Assembly: GCA_027924645.1 (NCBI GenBank)
Contig: BSBN01000293.1
Location: 5,604,501-5,668,500, forward strand
Direction: 5' to 3'
Length of the DNA: 64,000 nucleotides
DNA from: Cunninghamia lanceolata
Taxonomy: Eukaryota > Streptophyta > Pinopsida > Cupressales > Cupressaceae
Shown: one piece after another, positions 11,106 to 20,763 of the stretch
Numbering within the stretch: position 1 is the first letter of the stretch
How the letters are laid out: every line of letters begins with the position of its first letter
Translations under genes and position numbers: made by a program
Notes under the pieces: generated by a model
What the model was told of the DNA's origin: nothing
Seen by the model: the letters and a program-made list of their open reading frames with translations, nothing else
Databases searched by the model: none

Positions 11106-14100
11106 AAGGATTTGATGAAGAAGGAACATCATCTCTTGTTTGGCGGACTGGAGAAATCTGAGACACAGATTTCTGGTTTGGGAATGTATGTATCTGGAGA
11201 AATTTATTATTCATGATCAGGAAGAAAGGATCCTCTTCTAAAGTAATGTTCATATTCAGTAATCCCTCGATGTCTGCAGGTAAGTTTCTTATATTTTAAA
11301 AATGTTTCTTACCTCTGAATGTATGTATTCTCCTAGAACGTTAGCTATTATAGTCTGCAACAAAGGTTTTAACTATAATTATGTTTGCATGGTTTTATTT
11401 TGAATTCTCTTTGGTATATTGTCCACCAGATGAGTTCATATTTGATACTACACTTAGCATGCTTTTCCTTTGAGAAATAATGTTAAACAATTATGTGCTT
11501 CATATTGATTCATCTACCGTATTGAGTAAATGTCTTGAATCTAGAAAATACCCTATTGTCTTCATCTTCCAAGCCAATTTCTCCAACTTTTCTTGCATCT
11601 CCATGGATGACGTCAGTCTCCTACATGAAAAGTTAGTATCATTTTATGGCCTTAAATCACACCACATCCAGAGATCTTTTCAACTTGCACACTTCTGCAT
11701 AGGTGTTGGAGAGAAGAACAGAAGTTGCTGCTGTAAATACTCCAAAGCCTATATTCATGTCTGATCTACTTGTCTACTGGAGCTGTCCCAATTCAAAACC
11801 CTATCTTTAAGGTATCGTCCATACCCTACATCGAAGCTCCCATTTTGGTACAGGCAGGGAAGATGTGGGCAAAGGCTTGGAATTTGGTTTTACACCTGCC
11901 GATTTCATTTGCTTGAAAGCCTCCAAATCTTTTCAATGATTCCATTTTATGCAAATCTGCGATATGCTTTAGGAAGTAGATTAAGTGTGAGGATGTATAA
12001 ATAGATGCATATTATAATAAAGGTGGAGATTGAGAAAATAAGATGGTGGAATTGAATGAGGATTAAGTAAATTAAAGAAAAATGTGGAAGAGTGTATAAT
12101 TAAATAAGAATTATAAGCTGAGTATAAATATGTAATAAGAATATACATGGCAACAGAGACTTATGATGCCAATAAAGAGATACAATGGTAGCGTATATAC
12201 AAAGAATTGCATTCCACTATATGACATCTGTTTAAGGCACTATGTCAAACAGTTTGCATGCATTGTCTATATATTCATGTTTTGCATACATGTTTACAGA
12301 TCATTTCCAACTATAATATCTGGTAAAAATTGCCCTACCCTTATGTTTTCTTTACCTTGTTGCTAAACTTCAATTTGTGCACTAGCAGTGAGGATGCTGG
12401 CAAAGGTTGAGGAGTTGGTCTTTACACGATAATTATAGTAATGTCTTTGACTATACTCAACTGTACTCTTACAAAACTACTTAAGGGGAATACACAGAAG
12501 AGTAGAAACCTAACAAATAACCTAGTTTTAAAGAAGACTGATTCAGAAAGAATCATATCACATATTCATCTTGTGAAGCTTAAATGGGAAGAAACTTGCA
12601 TTAATGGGTCATTGCTTTTCTTGAATTCACAATTTAATAGAAACAAGACTTTAGTTGCATTGTCTTGAGTAAATTGTAAATCTTGGAGTCCTCCAGAATG
12701 CCATTTGACATTGGATAGCATTTTGACGAAGAATAGCAAAAATTTTAGCTGGCCTAAATTTAATGCATCCTTTCTGCTGTTTGCAGAAAAATACCAAATG
12801 TCCAAATAATTCTTTGGTGAAGAGGAAACATGCTTTGATAAGAGAATCAATTGACCTAATATTAATAGACAGAAAATAGAGTGGAAATGGACTATGCCTG
12901 TCACCAAAAGCTAAAGAAATTTTAGATAAATAGTAATAACTCTTGCTGGATGGTTGTCAATGAATTCATGTTTTGATATTTTATAATCGAAGCACAAGTC
13001 AAAGTAGATGTATGGTACCAAGTAGCTGTAGCTGAGTAAGAAGTTTCTTCCATGTATGTTTCTCTGAGTCACTAGTTATGTTGCTAGACAATAATTCTGC
13101 AAGGGACTGGTAAAGCGAATTTACAACAATAAAGCATTGGCATGAACAGATTACCAAGACAATGAAACTTTCACAGAACCTATACTTCTGACAAACTTTT
13201 GATTCAACACATAGGTAGTTTCTATGGGTAAAACAGTTGGGGATGATGGGTTTCCATTAATAACATGTCAGGATTCTTCATCAATAGTAGTACCATCCAA
13301 GTGCATTGCAGTAATCTAATAACTGATAACTTCTCACTTGGTCTCAGCAAGGTCCTATATCCACTATAGAGAAATTGTAAACCATTCTTTGTAGCTTAGG
13401 GAAGAGGACCCAGTAGTGGTGCACCCTAACTTCACGCCTCTCAAAATCATATGTGACAATTTTGAATCACTACAAAATTTTTACAGTAGCTTATTTGGTA
13501 ATGCCCTTGCTTATAACTATTCTTTTGTGTATCTCTTAATATTCCTAAGAGATAATTTACCATCTCGCTCATAAATAAATTTTCTCGATGTCAATAGTAT
13601 TGGTGGAATTGATTTACTTCTCCATCACAAGCAATCCTTACATCCTCAACAAATAGACCCTATCTATTGTACTTGTCATTTAGGGACTTCTCATCATGTC
13701 TGTATGTGAATGAGGTGTTTGATCAAAACTAAATAACTCAATCATGTTACCAATTGTGGGGATTGACATGAAACTGTAATTTTCACCTATGAGTTGTAAT
13801 AGGTTAGATAGAATTCTCCCTATCTTTTACTTAACATCCTTTGAAATAATGTGGGAATCAATTATCGTACCTTCAACTTATATGAGAGTTTATTTTTGAA
13901 TATAGCTCTGAGTTATCTGTTAGCATCAAGTGCATATGAACCATGTATTTCTTGTGAATTCTATTATGCTATAGGGTACACTTACCCTTACAATTACACT
14001 ACCATAATTATTGTCATGAAGCTCTCTAAAAGTAATGTGTAGTAAGATAGTAGAGTGAGTCTCTAGTAAGCAAGGGAAGGAGGAAAACTCATGGTCACAC

Positions 14101-14550
14101 AAATAGCATTGGTGAAATACGATGTAAAAGTTCCCTTTGACTTGATCCTTGAAAAATATTGTTTCAATGTTGCTATTTAATCATGTCCCTATAATTTGGA
14201 ATGATCTCCTTTTCCATAATCATGGGTAGGGGAACCTAAGATGCATTCAAATCTTACAAGCATCTTTCTCACAAATAGGTTCCATATGAAAGCTTGAGTA
14301 TCCTTTCTCGTTGATGTTTATGAATAATTGGGAATGTGATAGTATGAGTGAGTAAATTGGTTTGTGAATGTATGCAAAGATGCTGCACGTTTGAATCTTG
14401 TTTCTACTCTATAAATTGTACGAATCCTAAGAATTAGATAAATAGTATTATGTGGAATTAGAATTCTAAAAATTACTTGAGCTGCCTTGGTTTTTATCTT
14501 AATTATGAATGAGCAAGCTTGTTAAGTTGATCTGTTTTAAAGGTCATATT

Positions 14551-14555
14551 GTTTC
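14551..14555. repeat. Target-site duplication of B, left copy (GTTTC)
   Basis: GTTTC is repeated exactly at 24264-24268. The undisturbed R1 3' LTR has a single GTTTC followed by CCAAGG at 32574-32584, which confirms the empty site. Confidence 0.9.
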
Positions 14556-14608
14556 TGTTGATGACTACAATATACAGCCGTCTAGCCCTCCTTCTAGCAC
14601 CAGAAAAC
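14556..14608 (-). repeat. 53-bp LTR extension containing a primer-site copy
   Basis: TGTTGATGAC occurs at 14556 and again at 14609. Between them is CCCTCCTTCTAGCACCA (14586-14602), the reverse complement of the element's primer-site sequence with one change. The right LTR has the same arrangement at 20764-20816. The GTTTC target copy abuts 14556, so the extension is part of the inserted element. Confidence 0.75.
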
Positions 14609-16189
14609 TGTTGATGACTGTTTTGATGCAATCATAACAATAAGTTAAAATTCACATATAATGAACTGAAACTATACTTGAAAGATAAGAAGGAATCATT
14701 TGAGATCCAACTAATCCCAAGTCTACAATGGTTCGGTTGGTCAAGTTCAGTTGGTCAATGTGAAGCTGTAATGTTCAAGGGGCCTTACGTAGTTTAGGTT
14801 TGTTTGGTGGCTTTCTGGACTAAGAATATGCAAAGAGGTCATAGATTTCAACAAGTATTCTATTCATTTGCATAAAAGTGATACTGTGCTGCAAGTTTTA
14901 GCTGGTTTTCTTGGATTTTGCAGCTTTCTTCTTTATCTATTTATGAAAACTGTCTACTTATGGCTCTGTTATGCATGCTTCTTCAAATTTGAGACAATTT
15001 CCTTTAGATTTCTACGTTTTCAGCTAAATAGTTCAGATGGGTTGGGAAAAGTTAGAAAGATCTAATCTATACCTCATTAATCTACCGAAGGATCTAATTG
15101 TTTCTGTTATGCACTATGTAAATACCACAGTAATTTGATCAAATCCACAGTAAAAACCCTAAATGTAAGTTCTGCGCATTTTCACAAACATACATTTAAA
15201 ATTGCAAGCTCTCAAAGAAGATATTTCAAAATACAAAGAAGGGCAGGAGAACACTCAGAAGATAGATGCAGAACTCCAGATTCTATTGTATTAGAAACGA
15301 ATAGTCATACATGATTTACAATGTAGGAATGACTCTTAGTTTCATTGATCATACTACAGAGAACTTACAAGCTTTACAGATACAGTAAGGCAGCCAGACA
15401 TTCCACGCACACCTTACTGCAGACAACAGGCAACCTCCTTCTTCTACACTAAACTATGCCCAGAAAGGCTCTACAATTCTGGCAAAATCCTAAAATCCCT
15501 GTGTGTTTTCCTAGAATCCCTGTTGTAAAGTATTACAATGTAGAGAGGCACAATATAAAGACATTCTGATTGTCCTCACTACAGCAAAAACCTAACTGAA
15601 CCCCTGGTTCAAACCCCTAGTTACAGCAATAAATATAGGTGAACCAGTTCTCAAAAATATCTTTGAGTAGTGTCAAATCTGGGCGAAATATTGCCCCTTC
15701 TGAGAAGTTCCGACAGCTGGGTAATAACTTCTATTTGTCTTTTGTGATAATACTCTCAGCTGCAACCTTCTTCTTTACTTGAATGGCCTTGACTTTTCGC
15801 ATTTCATCCCTATCTTCTTGCTCCTGAGATCAGATCTTCTTCCTCCATGAGGTCACTGTGTTGACTTTCCAGCTGCTTCCTCAACTGCAAGCCTGCAAGA
15901 CAAGACAAGCAATAAGTATTTCATTTATCACATAAACAACATGAGATTAAAATAAGCGTTTAAACCCAGGTGACTGCACAAGATTATGGAAATCGGATCC
16001 AGAAAACTCTGAAAACGCGTCCAAAATGCGCTCAGACTGCTCAAGATTGATCGGGTCAACCATCGCTGACCGGGAAAATGCCTCAGGCGCCAAAAAAAAC
16101 ACTTTAAAATTCCACCGCCTCATTTCCCGCCCATCGGCATGACCATCGCTATCGGCGTGTCAAAAAACATGTTAGCCGACATTGACTTC

Positions 16190-17960
16190 ATCATCATGAT
16201 ATTCTGGAAATATGATGCTCTCCCTCCTGAAGGTCCAGATGATGTCATCATGATATTTCGCTTCTGCATATCGGAGAAAAGAACAACATCATCATCATCA
16301 TCATGTTGAAGAAGAATAGGAGGATATGAATATGATCATGCTGTTTGAGGAAAGGAAAATGATGGTGACGTCAGCATGATATTCGGGCTTCATTGAAATG
16401 CTAAGGATGACGTCATCATCATGTTCAGTTAAGATCAGGGGATAATTGTGATATCGGGTCACCTAAGGAGCATGATCAGGATGATGAATGCAATATGACC
16501 CTTTTGCGGCCAAGGCAACCCTCTCGAAAGATCATGATGATGATGATCATCATCATATTTGCTTCTGTCGAACTTAGAATAAGACATCATCATCATATTT
16601 CGCGAACCGGATCGTGCTTTGGGAAATATCCTGCCAAAGGGAAAATGTGATGATGATGATCATCAGGATATTTACTTCTTCATTTATTAGATCGGGATGA
16701 CGTCATCATGATATCCGGGGCCTTTGTTAAACTTAAAACATGACGTCATCATCATATTTCGCCAACCGGATCATGCTTTAGAAAATATCCTGCCGAGGGG
16801 AAAATGTGATGATGATGATCATCAGGATCTTTCAAAAGGTCTTACTTCATCGGCAGGAGGACTTCACGAAATGTCGGGTGAACAAACAAGATCATGATGA
16901 TCTTGACAACAGGACAGGATAAAATATGATGATGATGATCCTCATCGATTTATCATGATGACGTAATCATCATATTTCGTTTTCAGAGCACAAGGATGAG
17001 TTGAGGTCATCATGATATTTGCACTAGGGTGATATTGTAAAATATGATCATGCTGTTTGAGGAATGAAATATCGCCCTCTTCTGAATAGATAGGGTGATC
17101 ATCATGATATTGCAAAAAAGGCGATCAGGAGGATATGAACATGATGATCCTTTTTATCGAATTATGATGATGATGTCTCCATCACTTAGCGAATTTCAGC
17201 GAATATAACCTGTGAAAGATCAGGATGATATGAAGTCGTCGTCATCATCCTTCGAACTTCAGCAAATATCATGATGATGATGCTCCGATAGGATTATAAC
17301 ACGCGCACGCAAATATGCCGAAGGCAGATTTTTCTAAGTCAAGGTGATCAACATGATATTATAATATCAGGTAATGTTGAAATATCATGATGATGAAGCG
17401 ATACAAAAGACCACTTCGACGGGGAAACTTACCGTGACTTAAAGTTGATGTCATCATGATATTTGAACCTCAGGATATTATCGGGGGGGTTCAAATATGA
17501 TGATGATGATGTTCTTCATGTAACCAAAACCGAGTTTATAACATATGACCCTCCTAAAGAAATATCATGATGCTGCATAATGCGCATAAGGCTATTTGAC
17601 GGGTAAAGGGCACTACCACCTAAGATTGACGTCCGGATATTGCGACTGCATGATTTTTATCGGGTGATAGACCAAGATCATGATGATCCTGTCAACATGA
17701 CTTAGGATATAAAAATATGATGATCCTCCTGCGAATATTAGGTTTGACCAAAACTTTGACCGTGCATAACTTTCACATATGGACGAATTTTTAAGTGAAG
17801 TAAAAGGCAAACCTGCATGGAATTTCAAGCTCTTTCTAAATATGAGGTCATAGAAACAAAATATGAACTTTAACAAACTGACCTCATGATGATGACCAAC
17901 CTTATCCAATATCATGATGATGATGCACCTGACCTTCATTTTTACCAAACCGCCAGAAAG
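16190..17960. repeat. ATGATG/CATCAT-rich U3 array with TGACGTCA sites (left LTR of B)
   Basis: Units such as GATGATGATGATCATCAGGA and ATCATGATGATATT recur irregularly over about 1.8 kb. Exact TGACGTCA palindromes are at 16366-16373, 16408-16415, 16698-16705 and 16741-16748. TGACGTCA is the core bound by plant bZIP factors of the TGA/CREB type, so the region may be an enhancer, which is an inference. The other copy is at about 22395-24145. Confidence 0.65.
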
Positions 17961-18054
17961 TAGAAAAACACAAGCAGAAGCAAAAAGCAAAACATCAGCA
18001 GGGTTCCCTATTTTGCTAAGGAGCATAATGGGGCGTGTTGTGAACATCACAACA

Positions 18055-19041
18055 ACTAGCAACCAAAACAAAACAATTAAATTCAGAGTGTTCAAGGAAA
18101 CTAGATGAAATGAACTCATAACTTCCAACTATCTTTCCTGCAAATTACTATTCAGCTTGAGACTCAAAGTATTCAATAAAGATGCATGAATTTCCATTTT
18201 CAGTTTAGTTGTGTGCATGTGATTAATTATCCTCATCTTGAAGATCAGTTGAACAAACCAGTGACTGACATTAACCTACGTAGGTGAGGATATTCCCTCA
18301 TAGCCGACCGGATAGAGCCTTGCTGCCAGCGAGCGTCTATAGCCCCGGTAAGGTTATCGTTACAATTCTCCTAAGTAGAGCCCCACTGCCAGCGAGCGTC
18401 CATAGCCCTGGTAGAGTTACTTAGATGGCTTAATCTGGATTTTCAGTATAATCCGCTTTATTTATTTATTTATTTATTCTTTTGTTTTCTAATTTTGAAA
18501 GATTTCATAAGATATAGCAATTTGTAACTTCATGATGCAAGGAGTGGACACTTGCTGAAATTAAGCTGAGAATTGTAATGGTAGCAAGGGTGACCTCTGA
18601 TTTTTCACCTAATATCTACACTGGTAGGTTCAACAAACCCAAGGATTTTAGGTGTGTCATCGTGAGAAACCGGCTTCGAATTCTCAATCACATTTATTGA
18701 ATACAAAACTTCAGAAGATGAACAACTCTCTACATTCATGACAGTGACAGGTTATGTGTAAATTGCAAATGGTTAACCTGAATATCCTAAATTATATACT
18801 GTTTTGAATGGTTGCTAGTTTTGCTCCTTAATACTTTACAGTAAAATAAAGATCCCTGCTGAGGAGAGAACAAACAAACCAAACAAACAGGCTGTACAAA
18901 CAACACAACAAAAGAAAAAAAATTGTACAAACAGAAAGAAACAAAAGCAAAAACAAACAGAAGACAAACTATACAAACAACTAACCTAAAAAGAAAACAG
19001 CAAAAGAAGAACACAAAAACAAAAACAACTACCCTACCAGA
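18055..19041 (-). other. Element B internal 3' region, non-coding
   Basis: This is the sequence between the ORF stop and the 3' LTR on the minus strand. The LTR-proximal 750 bp is homologous to A at 10012-10757. Positions 18840-19035 are an A/C-rich low-complexity stretch on the plus strand (repeated AAACAAAC-type words), which produces spurious open frames on both strands. Confidence 0.6.
18311..18421. repeat. Twin motif in element B
   Basis: Two blocks, GATAGAGCCTTGCTGCCAGC and GTAGAGCCCCACTGCCAGC, each followed by GAGCGTC(C/T)ATAGCCC, stand 62 bp apart. The core GCCAGCGAGCGTC is identical in both copies. It corresponds to the pair at 10263-10377 in A. Confidence 0.6.
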
Positions 19042-20622
19042 CTATATACAAGCCTCCACAAGGCAACTAGAAACCCAGGAAAAAGACCCAAAAACACCCC
19101 TACTTGCATATTTCTTTAGGTTGTGCAGGAGTAACAGGGTACTAGTTATGGTCCTCATCATAGCAGATTTATCTTTGAATTCTGAAAAAAATTCTGATAT
19201 TCTAGATTCATTGTGTTTATCAGAATAGCTCTTAATGACTAATAACTGAGGCAGCTCATCAGGGTTATGATTAATCCATAAGCATGTCCTATCTCTTGAA
19301 TTTCCATAATCAAAATAGCCTTTATCATTATTTACTAAGGAAAGGAAAGAGACAACCTGATGTGCCTTTAGCACTGTGGAACACACTTGTTTATTAATAG
19401 CTGGCTTTTCATTTAACTCTGCATTTTCATTGCCCAGCTCTATGTCTAGTCCTTTTTCAAGTTGAAAGATGAATGACTCTAGATGTATCATTTCTTCATC
19501 TTCATCATCATCCAGCTTTGTTCCTTCATTCTGGATGTTCAGTTTACCCTCAATTTTAGCAAACCTCTCAATGTTCTCATTAGTTTCCTGCACATCAGCA
19601 CTTAAGTAAGTATCCTCATCATCATCTGATATACAGAATTTAATCATTTCTAAATCACTTGAGAGTAAAGGTGGGACAACATCTTTTGATTGACAGGAGT
19701 ACTCCCCTATTTTATTTTCAACATAGCATGGGGGTGATGTCTGATTGTGTACAGCAGCTCTATGATCCTCTGTATCCTCTTTTTTCAAGAATTGTTCATC
19801 AGATGACTCACATTTGTCATTTAGTGAAGAGTCTAATCTTATTGACCTGCAACAATCTTGATTTTGATCATTTAATTCAAAGAAGTCAGTCGTAACACTA
19901 GGATTTACTTTCTTTTCTATGACTTCACTAGTTTCTACAGTAGGGATCTTATTAGTTTTAGTGCATTTTAATTCTGCCAATGCTTGTTTACATTTCTTTG
20001 CCAAATCATGTTCGTTAAAACTTTTTAGGTCAGACCCAGAGGCTTCTTCTTGACAAATATTCCTTAGTAGCTCTATATATTTATCAAATGTATCAAGATG
20101 AACCTCACTTTTCTTTTCTTTTTCATTAAATCCTTTTTGCTTATTATCTAGAAAAGGGACATGAGCTGTGATTTCTTCTCTGCATTTTTTAGGATATTTA
20201 TACTTTTCACTAACCTTAATCACAGCCGGATCCTGACGAAAAGATAGATTTTTTTTCTTACCATCACATGATTCCTGCCAAGAGATCTTACTATCCCTTA
20301 TTCCTAGCATTGGTTCCATCTTTGTATCCTCTGCACATTTAATGACCGTTGATGCTGCATCCTTCTGTCGCTCAATAATCTCTTCATTTTCCTGCCAACT
20401 TTCAGCCTTATACACATCTGAGAGAGAGATTAGTCCTTTCAAATGTAAATCTAATCTTGTAAGGAAAGCTAGACAATTAAGCTCACCATGCTCTATGGAC
20501 TTATGTATCCTACACCTTCCAAATAAACCATAGCTATATAAATTTTTAGGATAAAGCTGGTTATTCAAGGCTTTCTGAAATGAAGGAATGTCAACTTGAA
20601 AACTGTCCCTATATGAGTCCAT
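19042..20622 (-). CDS. Intact 526-codon ORF of unknown function inside element B
   Basis: The frame runs from an ATG at 20622 to a stop at 19042 without interruption, in a window where every other long frame is broken. The start is the first ATG, 119 bases inside the primer-site sequence. The N-terminal 60 residues look globular (LFGRCRIHKS; LAFLTRLDLHLKGLISL). The middle (about 75-400) is hydrophilic, rich in K, E, D and S, with acidic clusters (ISDDDEDTYLS; LDDDEDEEMIHLESF). The last 130 residues are more hydrophobic (VVSFLSLVNND; RTITSTLLLLHNLKKY). I see no zinc knuckle, aspartic protease, RT, RNase H or integrase motif, and no signal peptide. It is unrelated by eye to the U3 ORF of A and C. 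It could be an element-specific protein or part of a captured host gene. Confidence 0.6.
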   Translation of the reverse strand: MDSYRDSFQVDIPSFQKALNNQLYPKNLYSYGLFGRCRIHKSIEHGELNCLAFLTRLDLHLKGLISLSDVYKAESWQENEEIIERQKDAASTVIKCAEDTKMEPMLGIRDSKISWQESCDGKKKNLSFRQDPAVIKVSEKYKYPKKCREEITAHVPFLDNKQKGFNEKEKKSEVHLDTFDKYIELLRNICQEEASGSDLKSFNEHDLAKKCKQALAELKCTKTNKIPTVETSEVIEKKVNPSVTTDFFELNDQNQDCCRSIRLDSSLNDKCESSDEQFLKKEDTEDHRAAVHNQTSPPCYVENKIGEYSCQSKDVVPPLLSSDLEMIKFCISDDDEDTYLSADVQETNENIERFAKIEGKLNIQNEGTKLDDDEDEEMIHLESFIFQLEKGLDIELGNENAELNEKPAINKQVCSTVLKAHQVVSFLSLVNNDKGYFDYGNSRDRTCLWINHNPDELPQLLVIKSYSDKHNESRISEFFSEFKDKSAMMRTITSTLLLLHNLKKYASRGVFGSFSWVSSCLVEACI

Positions 20623-20740
20623 TAAAAAATGGGACCTTCTTTCAACTTTTTAGGCCTTTGAAATTTTATGAGATCTAACATATCTCAGAATATAACATTT
20701 AAAACTCAAAATTTCAATTTTAACCCTAAACCAAATCAGG

Positions 20741-20757
20741 CCCTCCTTCTAGCGCCA
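20741..20757 (-). promoter_or_regulatory. Primer-binding site candidate of element B
   Basis: On the minus strand TGGCGCTAGAAGGAGGG begins six bases after the 5' LTR end (20764). TGG at the start complements the CCA end of a tRNA. I cannot name the tRNA with confidence. Confidence 0.6.
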
Positions 20758-20763
20758 GAAAAC

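Larger units (their letters stand above)
10758..14555 (+). repeat. R1 5' LTR, first part
   Basis: It aligns with 28791-32578 almost base for base with scattered substitutions, and is interrupted by B after GTTTC at 14551-14555. It contains the 31-bp array and a TATAAATT box near its start. The remaining sequence to 14555 is AT-rich with only short chance ORFs; equivalent frames in the second LTR carry different stops, which argues against coding. Confidence 0.8.
14556..18054 (-). repeat. Element B 3' LTR (left copy)
   Basis: It starts TGTTGATGACTACAATAT and ends GAACATCACAACA. It lacks the long ORF seen in the LTRs of A and C. The part at 16190-17960 is dense ATGATGATCATCAT-type U3 sequence. 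The short frames inside, such as 17613-18128 minus, lie in this low-complexity sequence and are not supported as genes. Confidence 0.85.

Noticed and set aside
10716..14042. Short ORFs in the R1 LTR (for example 11480-11764 and 12566-12907) as genes
   Set aside because: They are in non-coding LTR sequence, lack motifs, and their equivalents in the second LTR have different starts and stops.
16190..17960. CRISPR-like array from regularly recurring CATCATGATATT words
   Set aside because: Spacing is irregular, words are degenerate, there are no constant repeats or cas genes, and the sequence is eukaryotic.
17613..18128. 171-codon minus frame at the start of the B LTR, repeated at 23822-24259
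   Set aside because: It runs through ATGATG-rich low-complexity sequence, its start is not shared by the two LTRs, and it has no recognisable domain.
18787..19228. Overlapping ORFs on both strands in the AAACAAAC-rich stretch
   Set aside because: Composition-driven open frames; the amino-acid runs (F/C/L-rich or K/Q/T-rich) reflect low complexity.
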